Shown here piece after piece: positions 6,291-12,597 of a stretch of DNA of 12,854 nucleotides. The DNA comes from JAICYJ01 sp035695105 (GTDB lineage: Bacteria > Actinomycetota > Thermoleophilia > Gaiellales > JAICJC01). Within the stretch, counting starts at the first letter, position 1. Each line of letters begins with the position of its first letter. Below the pieces are notes generated by a model. It saw only the letters and a list, made by a program, of their open reading frames with translations. It was not told the origin of the DNA and did no database searches. Location of the stretch: contig DASSEV010000105.1 of NCBI GenBank assembly GCA_035695105.1, forward strand, positions 1 to 12,854, in the 5' to 3' direction. Both the position numbers and the translations under genes were made by a program.

Positions 6291-7235
6291 ATGACCGAGC
6301 AGAGCCCACTGGACGCCTACTCGCAGGCCGTGATCGGCGCCGTCGAGCGCGTCTCGCCCTCGGTGGCGAGCCTGCGCGTGCGGCTGGGCGCGGGGTCGCG
6401 GACGCGCGAGGCGGGCGGCTCGGCCGTCGTCATCGCCGATGACCGCCTTGTGACCAACGCGCACGTGGTTCCGGCGTCGACTCGCAGCGGGTCGGCGTCG
6501 TTGCCGGATGGGCGTGAGTTCCGCTTCGAGGTGATCGGCCGCGACCCGTTCAGCGACCTGGCGGTGATCGGCGTGCGCGACGCGGGCCTGGCCCCGGCCG
6601 AGCTCGGCGACGCCTCGACGCTTCGGGTCGGCCAGCTGGTCGTCGCCGTCGGCAATCCGCACGGCTTCGCGGGCTCGGTCACGGCGGGGGTCGTCTCGGC
6701 CCTCGGCCGCTCGCTCCCTGCCCGCTCGGGCGACACCATGCGGATCATCGACAACGTGATCCAGACCGACGCCACCCTCAACCCTGGCAACTCGGGCGGC
6801 GCGCTCGCCACCGCCGACGGGCGCGTCGTCGGCATCAACACCGCACTGGCGGGCGCAGGACTGGGACTGGCCGTCCCCATCAACGACCACACGCGCGGCC
6901 TGATCGCGTCGCTCATGCACGACGGCCGTGTGCGGCGGGCGTACATCGGCGTCGGTGCCGCCCCGCGACCGCTGCCGCCGCGCGCCGTTGCGGCGCTCGG
7001 GCGCTCCGCCGGCGTCGAGCTGATCGACATCGCACCGGGAAGCCCTGCGGCCGCGGCCGGCCTGCGCTCCGAGGACATCGTCGTGGCGCTGAACGGGGCG
7101 CCGGTTGAGCGGACGGAGGATCTGCAGCGTCTGTTGTCCGGGGAGTCGATCGACCGGCCGCAGACCGCGACCGTGCTGCGCGCCGGCGACCTGATCGATG
7201 TGACGGTGCGGCCGGTCGAGCTGACCGCCGCCTGA
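6291..7235 (+). CDS. HtrA/DegP-like trypsin-fold serine protease with PDZ domain
   Basis: A 314-residue S1C-family protease. The catalytic triad is intact: H58 in VTNAHVV, D89 in PFSDLAV and S168 in LNPGNSGGA, which is the HtrA-type active-site context. A single PDZ domain follows at about residues 215-310 (YIGVGAAP; PGSPAAAAGLRSEDIVVALNG) and would recognise C-terminal peptides or regulate the protease. HtrA proteins normally act outside the membrane in protein quality control, but this N-terminus (MTEQSPLDAYSQAVIGAVERV) has no signal peptide or membrane helix, so it is predicted cytoplasmic. The frame extends upstream of 6291 without adding one. ATG at 6291 is favoured because a -10 box sits 6 bases before it. 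The hisN-like gene follows 22 bases later with its own promoter-like box. Confidence 0.9.
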   Translation: MTEQSPLDAYSQAVIGAVERVSPSVASLRVRLGAGSRTREAGGSAVVIADDRLVTNAHVVPASTRSGSASLPDGREFRFEVIGRDPFSDLAVIGVRDAGLAPAELGDASTLRVGQLVVAVGNPHGFAGSVTAGVVSALGRSLPARSGDTMRIIDNVIQTDATLNPGNSGGALATADGRVVGINTALAGAGLGLAVPINDHTRGLIASLMHDGRVRRAYIGVGAAPRPLPPRAVAALGRSAGVELIDIAPGSPAAAAGLRSEDIVVALNGAPVERTEDLQRLLSGESIDRPQTATVLRAGDLIDVTVRPVELTAA

Positions 7236-7245
7236 GCCGACCGCA

Positions 7246-7251
7246 TAGGCT
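7246..7251 (+). promoter_or_regulatory. -10 box of a probable leaderless promoter (hisN-like gene)
   Basis: TAGGCT, then exactly 6 bases, then the GTG at 7258. There is no Shine-Dalgarno sequence. A CTGACC at 7221-7226, 19 bases upstream, weakly resembles a -35 box. Confidence 0.6.
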
Positions 7252-7257
7252 TGGGCG

Positions 7258-7992
7258 GTGCCCACGGACGACCTCGCCCTTGCGCTCGACCTGGCGGACC
7301 TTGCCGACTCGGTCAGCCTGCCGCGGTTCGGCGCCGCCGATCTGCGCGTGTCCGCGAAGGACGACCGCAGCCCGGTGACGGATGCCGACCATGCCGTCGA
7401 GCAGGCGCTGCGCGACCGGCTCGCGGCGGAGCGGCCGGGGGAGGGCGTGCTCGGCGAGGAGCACGGCGGCAGCGATGGCACTGCGCGGTGGGTGCTCGAC
7501 CCGATCGACGGGACGCGAAACTTCGCCCGCGGCATCCCGGTATGGGCAACGCTGATCGCGTTGGAGCGCGGCGGGGCGGCCGTCCTCGGCGTGGTGTCGG
7601 CGCCCGCGCTTGGCCGGCGCTGGTGGGCGGAGCGGGGCGGAGGGGCCTTCTGCGACGGGGAGCGCATGCAGGTGTCGAGCACCGCCGAGCTCTCCGAAGC
7701 GGCCGTCTCGTGCGCCCACGGCGCCGACCTGGCGGCGCTCGAGCCGCTGGTGTGGCATGCCCGCGGGTTCGGCGACTTCTGGCAGCACATGCTGGTCGCG
7801 GAGGGTGCGCTCGACGCGGCCGTGGACGCGGCCCTGTCGCACTGGGACGTGGCCGCGCTGCTGCCGGTCGTCGAGGAGGCAGGCGGCCGGATGTCCGGGC
7901 CGGACGGCTCCCCGGCGGTCGCCGGCCGCCAGCTCGTGAGCTCGAACGGCCGGGTGCACGACGCGCTGATCGCCAGCCTGCCCGGCCGCTGA
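7258..7992 (+). CDS. hisN: Inositol monophosphatase family protein, probable histidinol-phosphatase (HisN)
   Basis: A 244-residue metal-dependent phosphatase of the IMPase/FBPase fold. GEEHGG (66-71) and LDPIDGT (80-86) supply the Mg-binding E67/E68, D81 and D84; SHWDVAALLPVVEEAGG (195-211) supplies D197. The run RGIPVWATLIAL after DPIDGTRNF and the run GDFWQHMLVAEGALD (172-186) are what I recognise from actinobacterial HisN, which hydrolyses histidinol phosphate in histidine synthesis, rather than from inositol or fructose phosphatases. That assignment is from family knowledge; no other his gene is nearby, so substrate remains open (inositol phosphate or 3'-phosphoadenosine 5'-phosphate are alternatives). 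GTG at 7258 is chosen because a TAGGCT box lies 6 bases before it. It converges on the aldo/keto reductase gene, with 7 bases between stops. Confidence 0.87.
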   Translation: MPTDDLALALDLADLADSVSLPRFGAADLRVSAKDDRSPVTDADHAVEQALRDRLAAERPGEGVLGEEHGGSDGTARWVLDPIDGTRNFARGIPVWATLIALERGGAAVLGVVSAPALGRRWWAERGGGAFCDGERMQVSSTAELSEAAVSCAHGADLAALEPLVWHARGFGDFWQHMLVAEGALDAAVDAALSHWDVAALLPVVEEAGGRMSGPDGSPAVAGRQLVSSNGRVHDALIASLPGR

Positions 7993-8016
7993 CGCGGCTT
8001 CAGGCGCCGGCCAGGC
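7976..8016. terminator. Inverted repeat spanning the hisN/aldo-keto reductase convergent stops
   Basis: GCCTGCCCGGC (7976-7986) pairs with GCCGGCCAGGC (8006-8016) with one mismatch, enclosing both stop codons. A tighter hairpin, GCCGC-TGAC-GCGGC (7985-7998), sits inside. It could serve as a two-way terminator for the convergent genes. There is no T-run on either strand, so support is modest. Confidence 0.35.
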
Positions 8017-8800
8017 GATCCACCACGCGGCGCGCCTCGGGATCGAGGAACGGCGGCTCGCCGGCCGTCGCGTTGTCACGTGCGTGACCGGGTGACGACG
8101 TCGCCGGCAGCAGCACCGACACCCGCTCGTCGGCCAGGATCCACTTCAGCAGCACCTGCGGCCATGTGCCGGCTCCGAGCTCCGCAAGCGCCCGCTCGTC
8201 GACCGGCCGGATCAGGCCTCGCTGGGAGAAGGGGCGCATCACCAGCACGCCGATGTCGAGCTCGGCTGCGAGCGGCAGGATCGTCCGCTCGACCTCCCGC
8301 TCGACCGGGTTGTACGGGATCTGGATGACGTCGATCCGACCTGTGCGCATCACGTCGGCGAGGTCGCCGAACGCGCCCGGTGAGTAGTGCGTCGCGCCGA
8401 TCAGCCGGACGCGGCCGGCGTCGCGCTCCTGCTCCAGCCACTCCAGCTGCTGCCGCCACGCGCGCAGGTTGTGGATCTGCTCGAGCAGGATCGGCCCGCC
8501 GTAGAGCTCGAGATGGCGCTCGAACTGGCGCCGTCCCTCCTCGGCGGTGTCCGCCCAGATCTTGGTGACCACCAGCGGCTCGCCCGGGAGCGAACCGAGC
8601 GCGGCCCCGATCCGCTCCTCCGACCGTCCGTACATCGGCGAGCTGTCGATCAGCGTCGTCCCCGCCTCCAGCGCCGCGGCGAGCACGGCGTTGACGCCAT
8701 CCTGGCCCTCGGGCCCGACGTCGAACGTCTGCCAGGAGCCGAGCCCGATCACGGGGATCTCGAGGCCGCTTCGGCCCAGCCGGCGTGAGACTGGTGGCAT
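8000..8800 (-). CDS. Aldo/keto reductase
   Basis: A 266-residue NAD(P)H-dependent oxidoreductase of the AKR (beta/alpha)8-barrel superfamily, cytosolic. The catalytic tetrad is complete: D52 and Y57 in LIDSSPMYGRSEERIG, K80 in VVTKIW and H110 in EQIHN. The length is a little under the typical 280-330 residues. Known family members interconvert carbonyl compounds and alcohols; the substrate cannot be read from sequence. It lies 9 bases downstream of the enolase-like gene on the same strand and is probably part of the same catabolic cassette, for example reducing an aldehyde or keto-sugar product. It also has its own TAGCCT box 6 bases before the ATG and no Shine-Dalgarno sequence, so it may be transcribed separately as a leaderless mRNA. 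Confidence 0.92.
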   Translation of the reverse strand: MPPVSRRLGRSGLEIPVIGLGSWQTFDVGPEGQDGVNAVLAAALEAGTTLIDSSPMYGRSEERIGAALGSLPGEPLVVTKIWADTAEEGRRQFERHLELYGGPILLEQIHNLRAWRQQLEWLEQERDAGRVRLIGATHYSPGAFGDLADVMRTGRIDVIQIPYNPVEREVERTILPLAAELDIGVLVMRPFSQRGLIRPVDERALAELGAGTWPQVLLKWILADERVSVLLPATSSPGHARDNATAGEPPFLDPEARRVVDRLAGA

Positions 8801-8806
8801 CGGCGC

Positions 8807-8812
8807 AGGCTA
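8807..8812 (-). promoter_or_regulatory. -10 box of a probable leaderless promoter (aldo/keto reductase), overlapping an upstream stop
   Basis: On the - strand TAGCCT is followed by 6 bases and the ATG at 8800. Its first three bases are the TAG stop codon of the enolase-like gene. The 11 bases CTAGCCTGCGC (8813-8803) are identical to those at the MMPL promoter. Confidence 0.55.
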
Positions 8813-9925
8813 GTCGGCCGAGGTGTCCCGCCGCTCCGCCCGCTCGAGCCATGCCGGGTCGATCTCGACCCCCCACCCGGGTGCTCGCGGCGTCTCCACC
8901 AGGCCCTCCCGAGCGGTCAGCTCCTCGCGCATCAGCCCCCGCTGCCACGGGTAGTACTCATCGTCCTCGATCGAGAACTCGATGTAGGGCCCGGCGTTCG
9001 GGATGGCGCACATCAGGTGCAGCGAGAACACGGTGACCAGCGTCAGGTTGGCCGAGTGCGGCACGACGGGGATGCCTGCCTCCGCCGCCATCTCGGCCAC
9101 CCGGAGGGCGCGCGTGAAGCCGCCGACGTAGCAGACGTCGGGCTGTGCGACGTCGACCGCCCGGAGCTCGAACATGCGGCGCCACGTCGGCAGCAGGCAG
9201 TCCTGCTCGCCTCCGGTCACGTCGAGGTCGAGCGCGGCCGCGACCTGCGACGTCCACTCGAGCTCCCAGTAGGGGCAGGGCTCCTCGTAGTGCACGACCC
9301 CGTGCCCCTCCAGCATTCTGCCCACTTCGATCGCCCGCTCCGGCGTGTAGCAGCTGTTCGCATCCACCAGCAGGCGGGCGTCGTCGCCGACGGCTGAACG
9401 CACGGCCGGGATCAGCTGTTCGGTTCGGCCGGGCCACGCGTCGCCGTCGTGCCCGTTCTCCGCGCCCACCCGCACCTTGAACGCTTGGTACCCGTGAGCC
9501 TGCTGCAGCTCGGCCAGGCGGCGCGCTTCGTCGGCCGGCGTGATGTCCCGCCGCATGCTCGACGCGTAGGCCGGGAGTGGCCGTGGAGATCCGCCCGCGA
9601 GCTCGCACACGGGCACGCCGGCGCGCTTCGCGCGGAGATCCCACAGCGCCGTGTCCAGACCGCCGAGCGCGCGGCACACGTAGGAGCCGGGGAACTTGAA
9701 CTCGCGCTCCAGGATCGCCCGCCCGAGCGCATCGTGGTCCTCCGCGTCCCACCCAAGCGCATGCGGCGCGACCTGCCGGTGCAGCACGCGGGCGGTGATG
9801 TCGGCGTTGTAGGGAGCCACCTGGCCCCAACCCTCGGCGCCGTCGCGGGTGCGAACACGGACGAGGGCCACATCCTCGGTTGCGAACGATTCGACGCTGG
9901 CGATTCGTGTTTCGTCAGGGGACAA
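8810..9925 (-). CDS. Enolase superfamily protein, mandelate racemase/dehydratase type
   Basis: A 371-residue enzyme of the mandelate racemase/muconate lactonizing family, which abstracts a proton alpha to a carboxylate. Metal ligands are D188 (LLVDANS), E214 (HYEEP) and E240 (TGGEQD). A D263-H290 dyad (AQPDV; VVPHSAN) has the 27-residue spacing of mandelate racemase D270-H297. The second-strand K-x-K motif reads K150-V-R152, so the S-face base of mandelate racemase is an arginine. This fits the mandelate racemase subgroup, which is rich in acid-sugar dehydratases. The start is TTG at 9925: an in-frame stop lies just upstream and GAGGG sits 6 bases before it. The TTG lies inside the end of the alcohol dehydrogenase gene (11-base overlap), so the two are coupled. 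The substrate is unknown. Confidence 0.9.
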   Translation of the reverse strand: MSPDETRIASVESFATEDVALVRVRTRDGAEGWGQVAPYNADITARVLHRQVAPHALGWDAEDHDALGRAILEREFKFPGSYVCRALGGLDTALWDLRAKRAGVPVCELAGGSPRPLPAYASSMRRDITPADEARRLAELQQAHGYQAFKVRVGAENGHDGDAWPGRTEQLIPAVRSAVGDDARLLVDANSCYTPERAIEVGRMLEGHGVVHYEEPCPYWELEWTSQVAAALDLDVTGGEQDCLLPTWRRMFELRAVDVAQPDVCYVGGFTRALRVAEMAAEAGIPVVPHSANLTLVTVFSLHLMCAIPNAGPYIEFSIEDDEYYPWQRGLMREELTAREGLVETPRAPGWGVEIDPAWLERAERRDTSAD

Positions 9926-11018
9926 CGACGACCCTCAGGGCCTCGCCCGCGCGCGCCGTCGCGATCGCGTCGTTGATCTCGTCGAGACCGAAGCGGTGGG
10001 TGACCAGCGGCTCGAGCTGGAGGCGGCCGGCCAGGTTGAGGCCGGCGAGGTGGGGGATGTCGGCGTGCGGCCGGGCGGACCCGACCTTGCTGCCCACGAT
10101 CCGCTGTCCGCGCTCGGCGATCGCCTCGGGGTCGAGCGTGACCGTCGTCCCCGAGGGAAGGCCGACCAGGACGGCGGTGCCGGCGTCGGCCAGCATGGCA
10201 ACGGCCCCTTCGACGGCCGCTGCGGAGGGAGCCGTGACGACGACCAGGTCAAGCCCGCGTCCACCGGTCAGCTCGAGCGTCTGGCCGAGGGCATCGGCAG
10301 GCTCGGCGGTGTGGGTCGCACCCAGGGTCGTCGCGAAGCGCCGCTTGCCCGCCACGGGATCGACGCCGAGGATCAGGGGCGACCCGGCCAGCACGCAGCC
10401 CTGGACGGCGTTCAGCCCGACACCACCGAGGCCGACGACCGCGGCGGTCGCCCCGGTGCGGCTGCCCGAGCTGTGGAGCACGGCGCCGACGCCCGTGATC
10501 ACGCCGCAGGCGAGCAGCGCCGCCTGCTCGGAGGGAATCCGGTCGGGCACCCGCACGACCTGGGACGAGTGGACGACCACGCGCTCGGCGAAGCCGGCGC
10601 AGCGCAGCCCCTGGTGCACCGGCTCCCCGTCGAGGGTGAGCGGCGAGCGCGACAGGTCGCTGAGGCGCGACCGGTTCTCGCAGAGCGCGGGCAGGCCGGC
10701 CGCGCAGGTCGGGCAGCGGCCGCACCACCGGATCAGGGTGACCACCACGCTGTCGCCGGCGGCGACCTCGTCGAGGCCCTCACCGACCTCGTCGACGATG
10801 CCGGCCACCTCGTGGCCGAAGACGCCCGGCAGGTGCCCGCCCCAGGCGCCGTTCATGTAGCTGATGTCGCTGTGGCAGATGGCGCAGGCCGTGACCCGAA
10901 CGCCGACCTCGCCGGGAGCGGGTGCCCGCAGATCGAGCTGCTCGACCGTCATCGGGCCGCCGAACTCGCGGGTCACCGCGGCCCGGATCCGGCGCGCGGG
11001 CTGGGCACGGGCTTCCAT
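9915..11018 (-). CDS. Zinc-dependent medium-chain alcohol dehydrogenase
   Basis: A 367-residue medium-chain dehydrogenase/reductase that oxidises an alcohol to an aldehyde or ketone with NAD. The structural zinc lobe has C99, C102, C105 and C113 (CGRCPTC...C). Catalytic zinc ligands are C48 (AICHSD), H69 with E70 (FGHE) and C171 (LLACGVITG). The Rossmann glycine motif is VGLGGVGLNAVQ (195-206), and D220 at the end of the second strand favours NAD over NADP. The frame is open to 11093, but the ATG at 11018 is preferred because it starts just before the conserved catalytic-domain N-terminus; no clear Shine-Dalgarno sequence precedes it. It is the first gene of the - strand cassette, overlapping the enolase-like gene by 11 bases, and it is divergent from the cyclic-nucleotide-binding gene. 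The substrate is unknown. Confidence 0.92.
   Translation of the reverse strand: MEARAQPARRIRAAVTREFGGPMTVEQLDLRAPAPGEVGVRVTACAICHSDISYMNGAWGGHLPGVFGHEVAGIVDEVGEGLDEVAAGDSVVVTLIRWCGRCPTCAAGLPALCENRSRLSDLSRSPLTLDGEPVHQGLRCAGFAERVVVHSSQVVRVPDRIPSEQAALLACGVITGVGAVLHSSGSRTGATAAVVGLGGVGLNAVQGCVLAGSPLILGVDPVAGKRRFATTLGATHTAEPADALGQTLELTGGRGLDLVVVTAPSAAAVEGAVAMLADAGTAVLVGLPSGTTVTLDPEAIAERGQRIVGSKVGSARPHADIPHLAGLNLAGRLQLEPLVTHRFGLDEINDAIATARAGEALRVVVVP
9932..9936 (-). promoter_or_regulatory. Ribosome binding site deciding the TTG start of the enolase-like gene
   Basis: GAGGG on the - strand, 6 bases before the TTG at 9925 and inside the last codons of the alcohol dehydrogenase gene. With the in-frame TGA just upstream, it makes TTG the only reasonable start. 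Confidence 0.6.
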
Positions 11019-11120
11019 AGGCCCGGGAGTATGACGCCGCCTGCCGCCGACGTGGAAGTTGCACACTCGTGACGCGCTGTGGCAGGCCCGCAACGGCGGC
11101 TGCCGTGCGAGAATCGCGTG
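11019..11120. promoter_or_regulatory. Divergent promoter region, alcohol dehydrogenase / cNMP-binding gene
   Basis: This 102-base gap separates the two divergent genes. On the - strand, CATACTCC lies 7-9 bases before the alcohol dehydrogenase ATG and is a weak -10 candidate. On the + strand, GAGAAT (11109-11114) lies exactly 6 bases before the ATG at 11121; it matches only the A and last T of TAnnnT. No Shine-Dalgarno sequence is evident on either side, and I see no clear operator. Confidence 0.4.
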
Positions 11121-11477
11121 ATGGAGCCGATCGACCCCCAGGACTGGCAGGCGCTGGTCGCAGCCGGGCAGGAGCAGGACGCGGAGCCGGGCCAGGTGCT
11201 CGTGCGCGAGGGCGCGTCCGGCGGCTCCCTGTTCGTCGTCCTCAGCGGCACGGTCGTCGTCACCCGCGGCGGGCGCCGCATCGGTGAGCTGGGCGAGGGC
11301 TCCCTCCTCGGTGAGGCCGCGATGCTGGACGGCCGACCGCGCACGGCCAGCGTGATCGTCGACAGTCCTGCCCGGCTGCTCGTCGTCCCCGGCTCGGCGA
11401 TCCGCTCCCTGATCGCCGAGCGTCCGGCGCTGCGTGAGGCCCTGCTGCAGGCGGCCCGAGCCCGCTTGCTAGCGTAG
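11121..11477 (+). CDS. Stand-alone cyclic-nucleotide-binding domain protein
   Basis: A 118-residue protein that is essentially one cNMP-binding (CRP-type) beta-roll. GQVLVREG (24-31) and LFVVLSGTVVV (37-47) form the early strands. LLGEAAMLDGRPRTASV (62-78) is the phosphate-binding cassette with G64, E65 and R74, the residues that contact the ribose and cyclic phosphate, so ligand binding looks possible. A short C-terminal helix (93-118) follows; there is no DNA-binding helix-turn-helix, kinase or channel domain. It could sense cAMP or cGMP and act through a protein partner, but the partner is not evident. The frame opens at 11079, but the ATG at 11121 is chosen because the domain begins there and a weak -10-like GAGAAT stands 6 bases before it. 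gltX follows 4 bases after the stop. Confidence 0.85.
   Translation: MEPIDPQDWQALVAAGQEQDAEPGQVLVREGASGGSLFVVLSGTVVVTRGGRRIGELGEGSLLGEAAMLDGRPRTASVIVDSPARLLVVPGSAIRSLIAERPALREALLQAARARLLA
11470..11475 (+). promoter_or_regulatory. -10 box of a probable leaderless promoter (gltX)
   Basis: TAGCGT is followed by exactly 6 bases and the ATG at 11482. The box overlaps the last codons and stop of the preceding gene. An AGGCGG directly abuts the ATG but is too close to act as a normal Shine-Dalgarno sequence. Confidence 0.55.
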
Positions 11478-11481
11478 GCGG

Positions 11482-12597
11482 ATGTCGCCGAAGGTTCGCT
11501 TCGCACCCAGCCCGACCGGCTCGCTGCATCTCGGAAGCGCGCTCACCGCCGTCGCCAACTGGCTGTTTGCCCGGCGGCACGGCGGGACGGTGCTGTTGCG
11601 CATCGACGACACGGATGACGAGCGAGAGCTCCCCGGTGCACAGGAGGAAATCGAGCGTGACCTGGAGTGGCTCGGCCTGAGCTGGGACGAGGGCCCGGCG
11701 CGGCAGAGCGACCGGCGCCAGCGCCACCTCGAGGCGGCCGCCGCGGCGCAGGGCGCGTACACCAGGGACGGCGCCGTCTGGCTGTCTGCGCCGGGGGCAA
11801 GCGAGTTCGTGATCGTCCGCTCCGACGGCAGGCCGACCTACCGCTGGGCGTCCGCCGTCGACGATGTGGACTTCGGCATCACCCATGTCATCCGTGGCAA
11901 CGACCATCTGCCCAACACGGCGCTGCAGGTCGCCGCCATCCGGGCGCTGGGCGCCGAGCCGCCGGAGTTCCTGCACCACGCGCTGGTGCGGGAGGGCGAC
12001 GGCGGGAAGCTCTCGAAGCGCGCCGGCGCCTCGTCGCTGGCGTCGCTTCGCGCGGAGGGCTATCCACCCGAGGCGGTGGTCAACCTGCTCGCGCTCGTGG
12101 CCACGTCCGGCCCCGGCGACGTGATGATCTGGGACGAGCTGGTAGGCCGGTTCGACGAGTCGCGCCTCGCGCGCGGGGAGATCGTGCTCGAGCCGTCGCG
12201 CCTGCGCGCACTCTCGACCGCCCACCTGGCGGCGCTGCCGCCGGAGCAGCTCGCCGAGCGAGTGACGGCGTTTACTCCGGGCGCCGACCCGGCGCTGGTG
12301 AGGGCGCTCGCGCCGGCGCTCCGCGGAGCACACACCCTGGCCGAGGCGGCCGACCTCGTCGCCTGCGTATCCCAGCCTCCTGAGCCACATCCGGTGCCTG
12401 AACTGGCAACGATCCGGAGCCGGTACCCCGAGCGGCTGTCGGAGCAGGATGCGAGATCGCTCGTGGACGAGCTGCGCAGCGCGGGCGTGCCGCTGCGCGA
12501 GGCCCGCGTTGCCCTGACCGGCCGCGAGCGCGGCCCGGAGCTATGGGCGGTGCTGGCGGCGCTGCCGCGCGACGAGGCGATCCGGAGGGCGGCGTGA
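11482..12597 (+). CDS. gltX: Glutamate--tRNA ligase (GluRS), reduced form
   Basis: Class I aminoacyl-tRNA synthetase that charges tRNA-Glu. The HIGH-type motif is SPTGSLHLGSA (10-20) and the KMSKS-type motif is GGKLSKRAG (174-182). RIDDTDDER (40-48) replaces the usual RIEDTD, putting D42 where T. thermophilus has the glutamate-contacting E41. PTYRWASAVDD (118-128) and VIRGNDHLPNT (136-146) are GluRS-typical. At 371 residues it is about 100 shorter than usual. The acceptor-binding insertion near 90-112 is cut down and lacks the zinc-binding cysteines, and the C-terminal anticodon domain is short. It is longer than GluQ-RS (YadB, about 300 residues) and keeps the GluRS-like section with FDESRL after KLSKR, so GluRS is preferred. 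cysS overlaps its stop (GTGA). Confidence 0.9.
   Translation: MSPKVRFAPSPTGSLHLGSALTAVANWLFARRHGGTVLLRIDDTDDERELPGAQEEIERDLEWLGLSWDEGPARQSDRRQRHLEAAAAAQGAYTRDGAVWLSAPGASEFVIVRSDGRPTYRWASAVDDVDFGITHVIRGNDHLPNTALQVAAIRALGAEPPEFLHHALVREGDGGKLSKRAGASSLASLRAEGYPPEAVVNLLALVATSGPGDVMIWDELVGRFDESRLARGEIVLEPSRLRALSTAHLAALPPEQLAERVTAFTPGADPALVRALAPALRGAHTLAEAADLVACVSQPPEPHPVPELATIRSRYPERLSEQDARSLVDELRSAGVPLREARVALTGRERGPELWAVLAALPRDEAIRRAA

Noticed and set aside
6210..7790. A 526-codon open frame on the - strand, opposite the protease and phosphatase genes
   Set aside because: It is a high-GC shadow: it is Arg/Ala/Pro/His rich with no recognisable motif, while the + strand genes beneath it carry complete catalytic motifs.
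11482..12597. Possible GluQ-RS (YadB, tRNA-Asp queuosine glutamylation) instead of GluRS
   Set aside because: It is longer than GluQ-RS, retains GluRS-like sequence beyond KLSKR, and sits directly before cysS, as gltX does. Kept only as a point to test.
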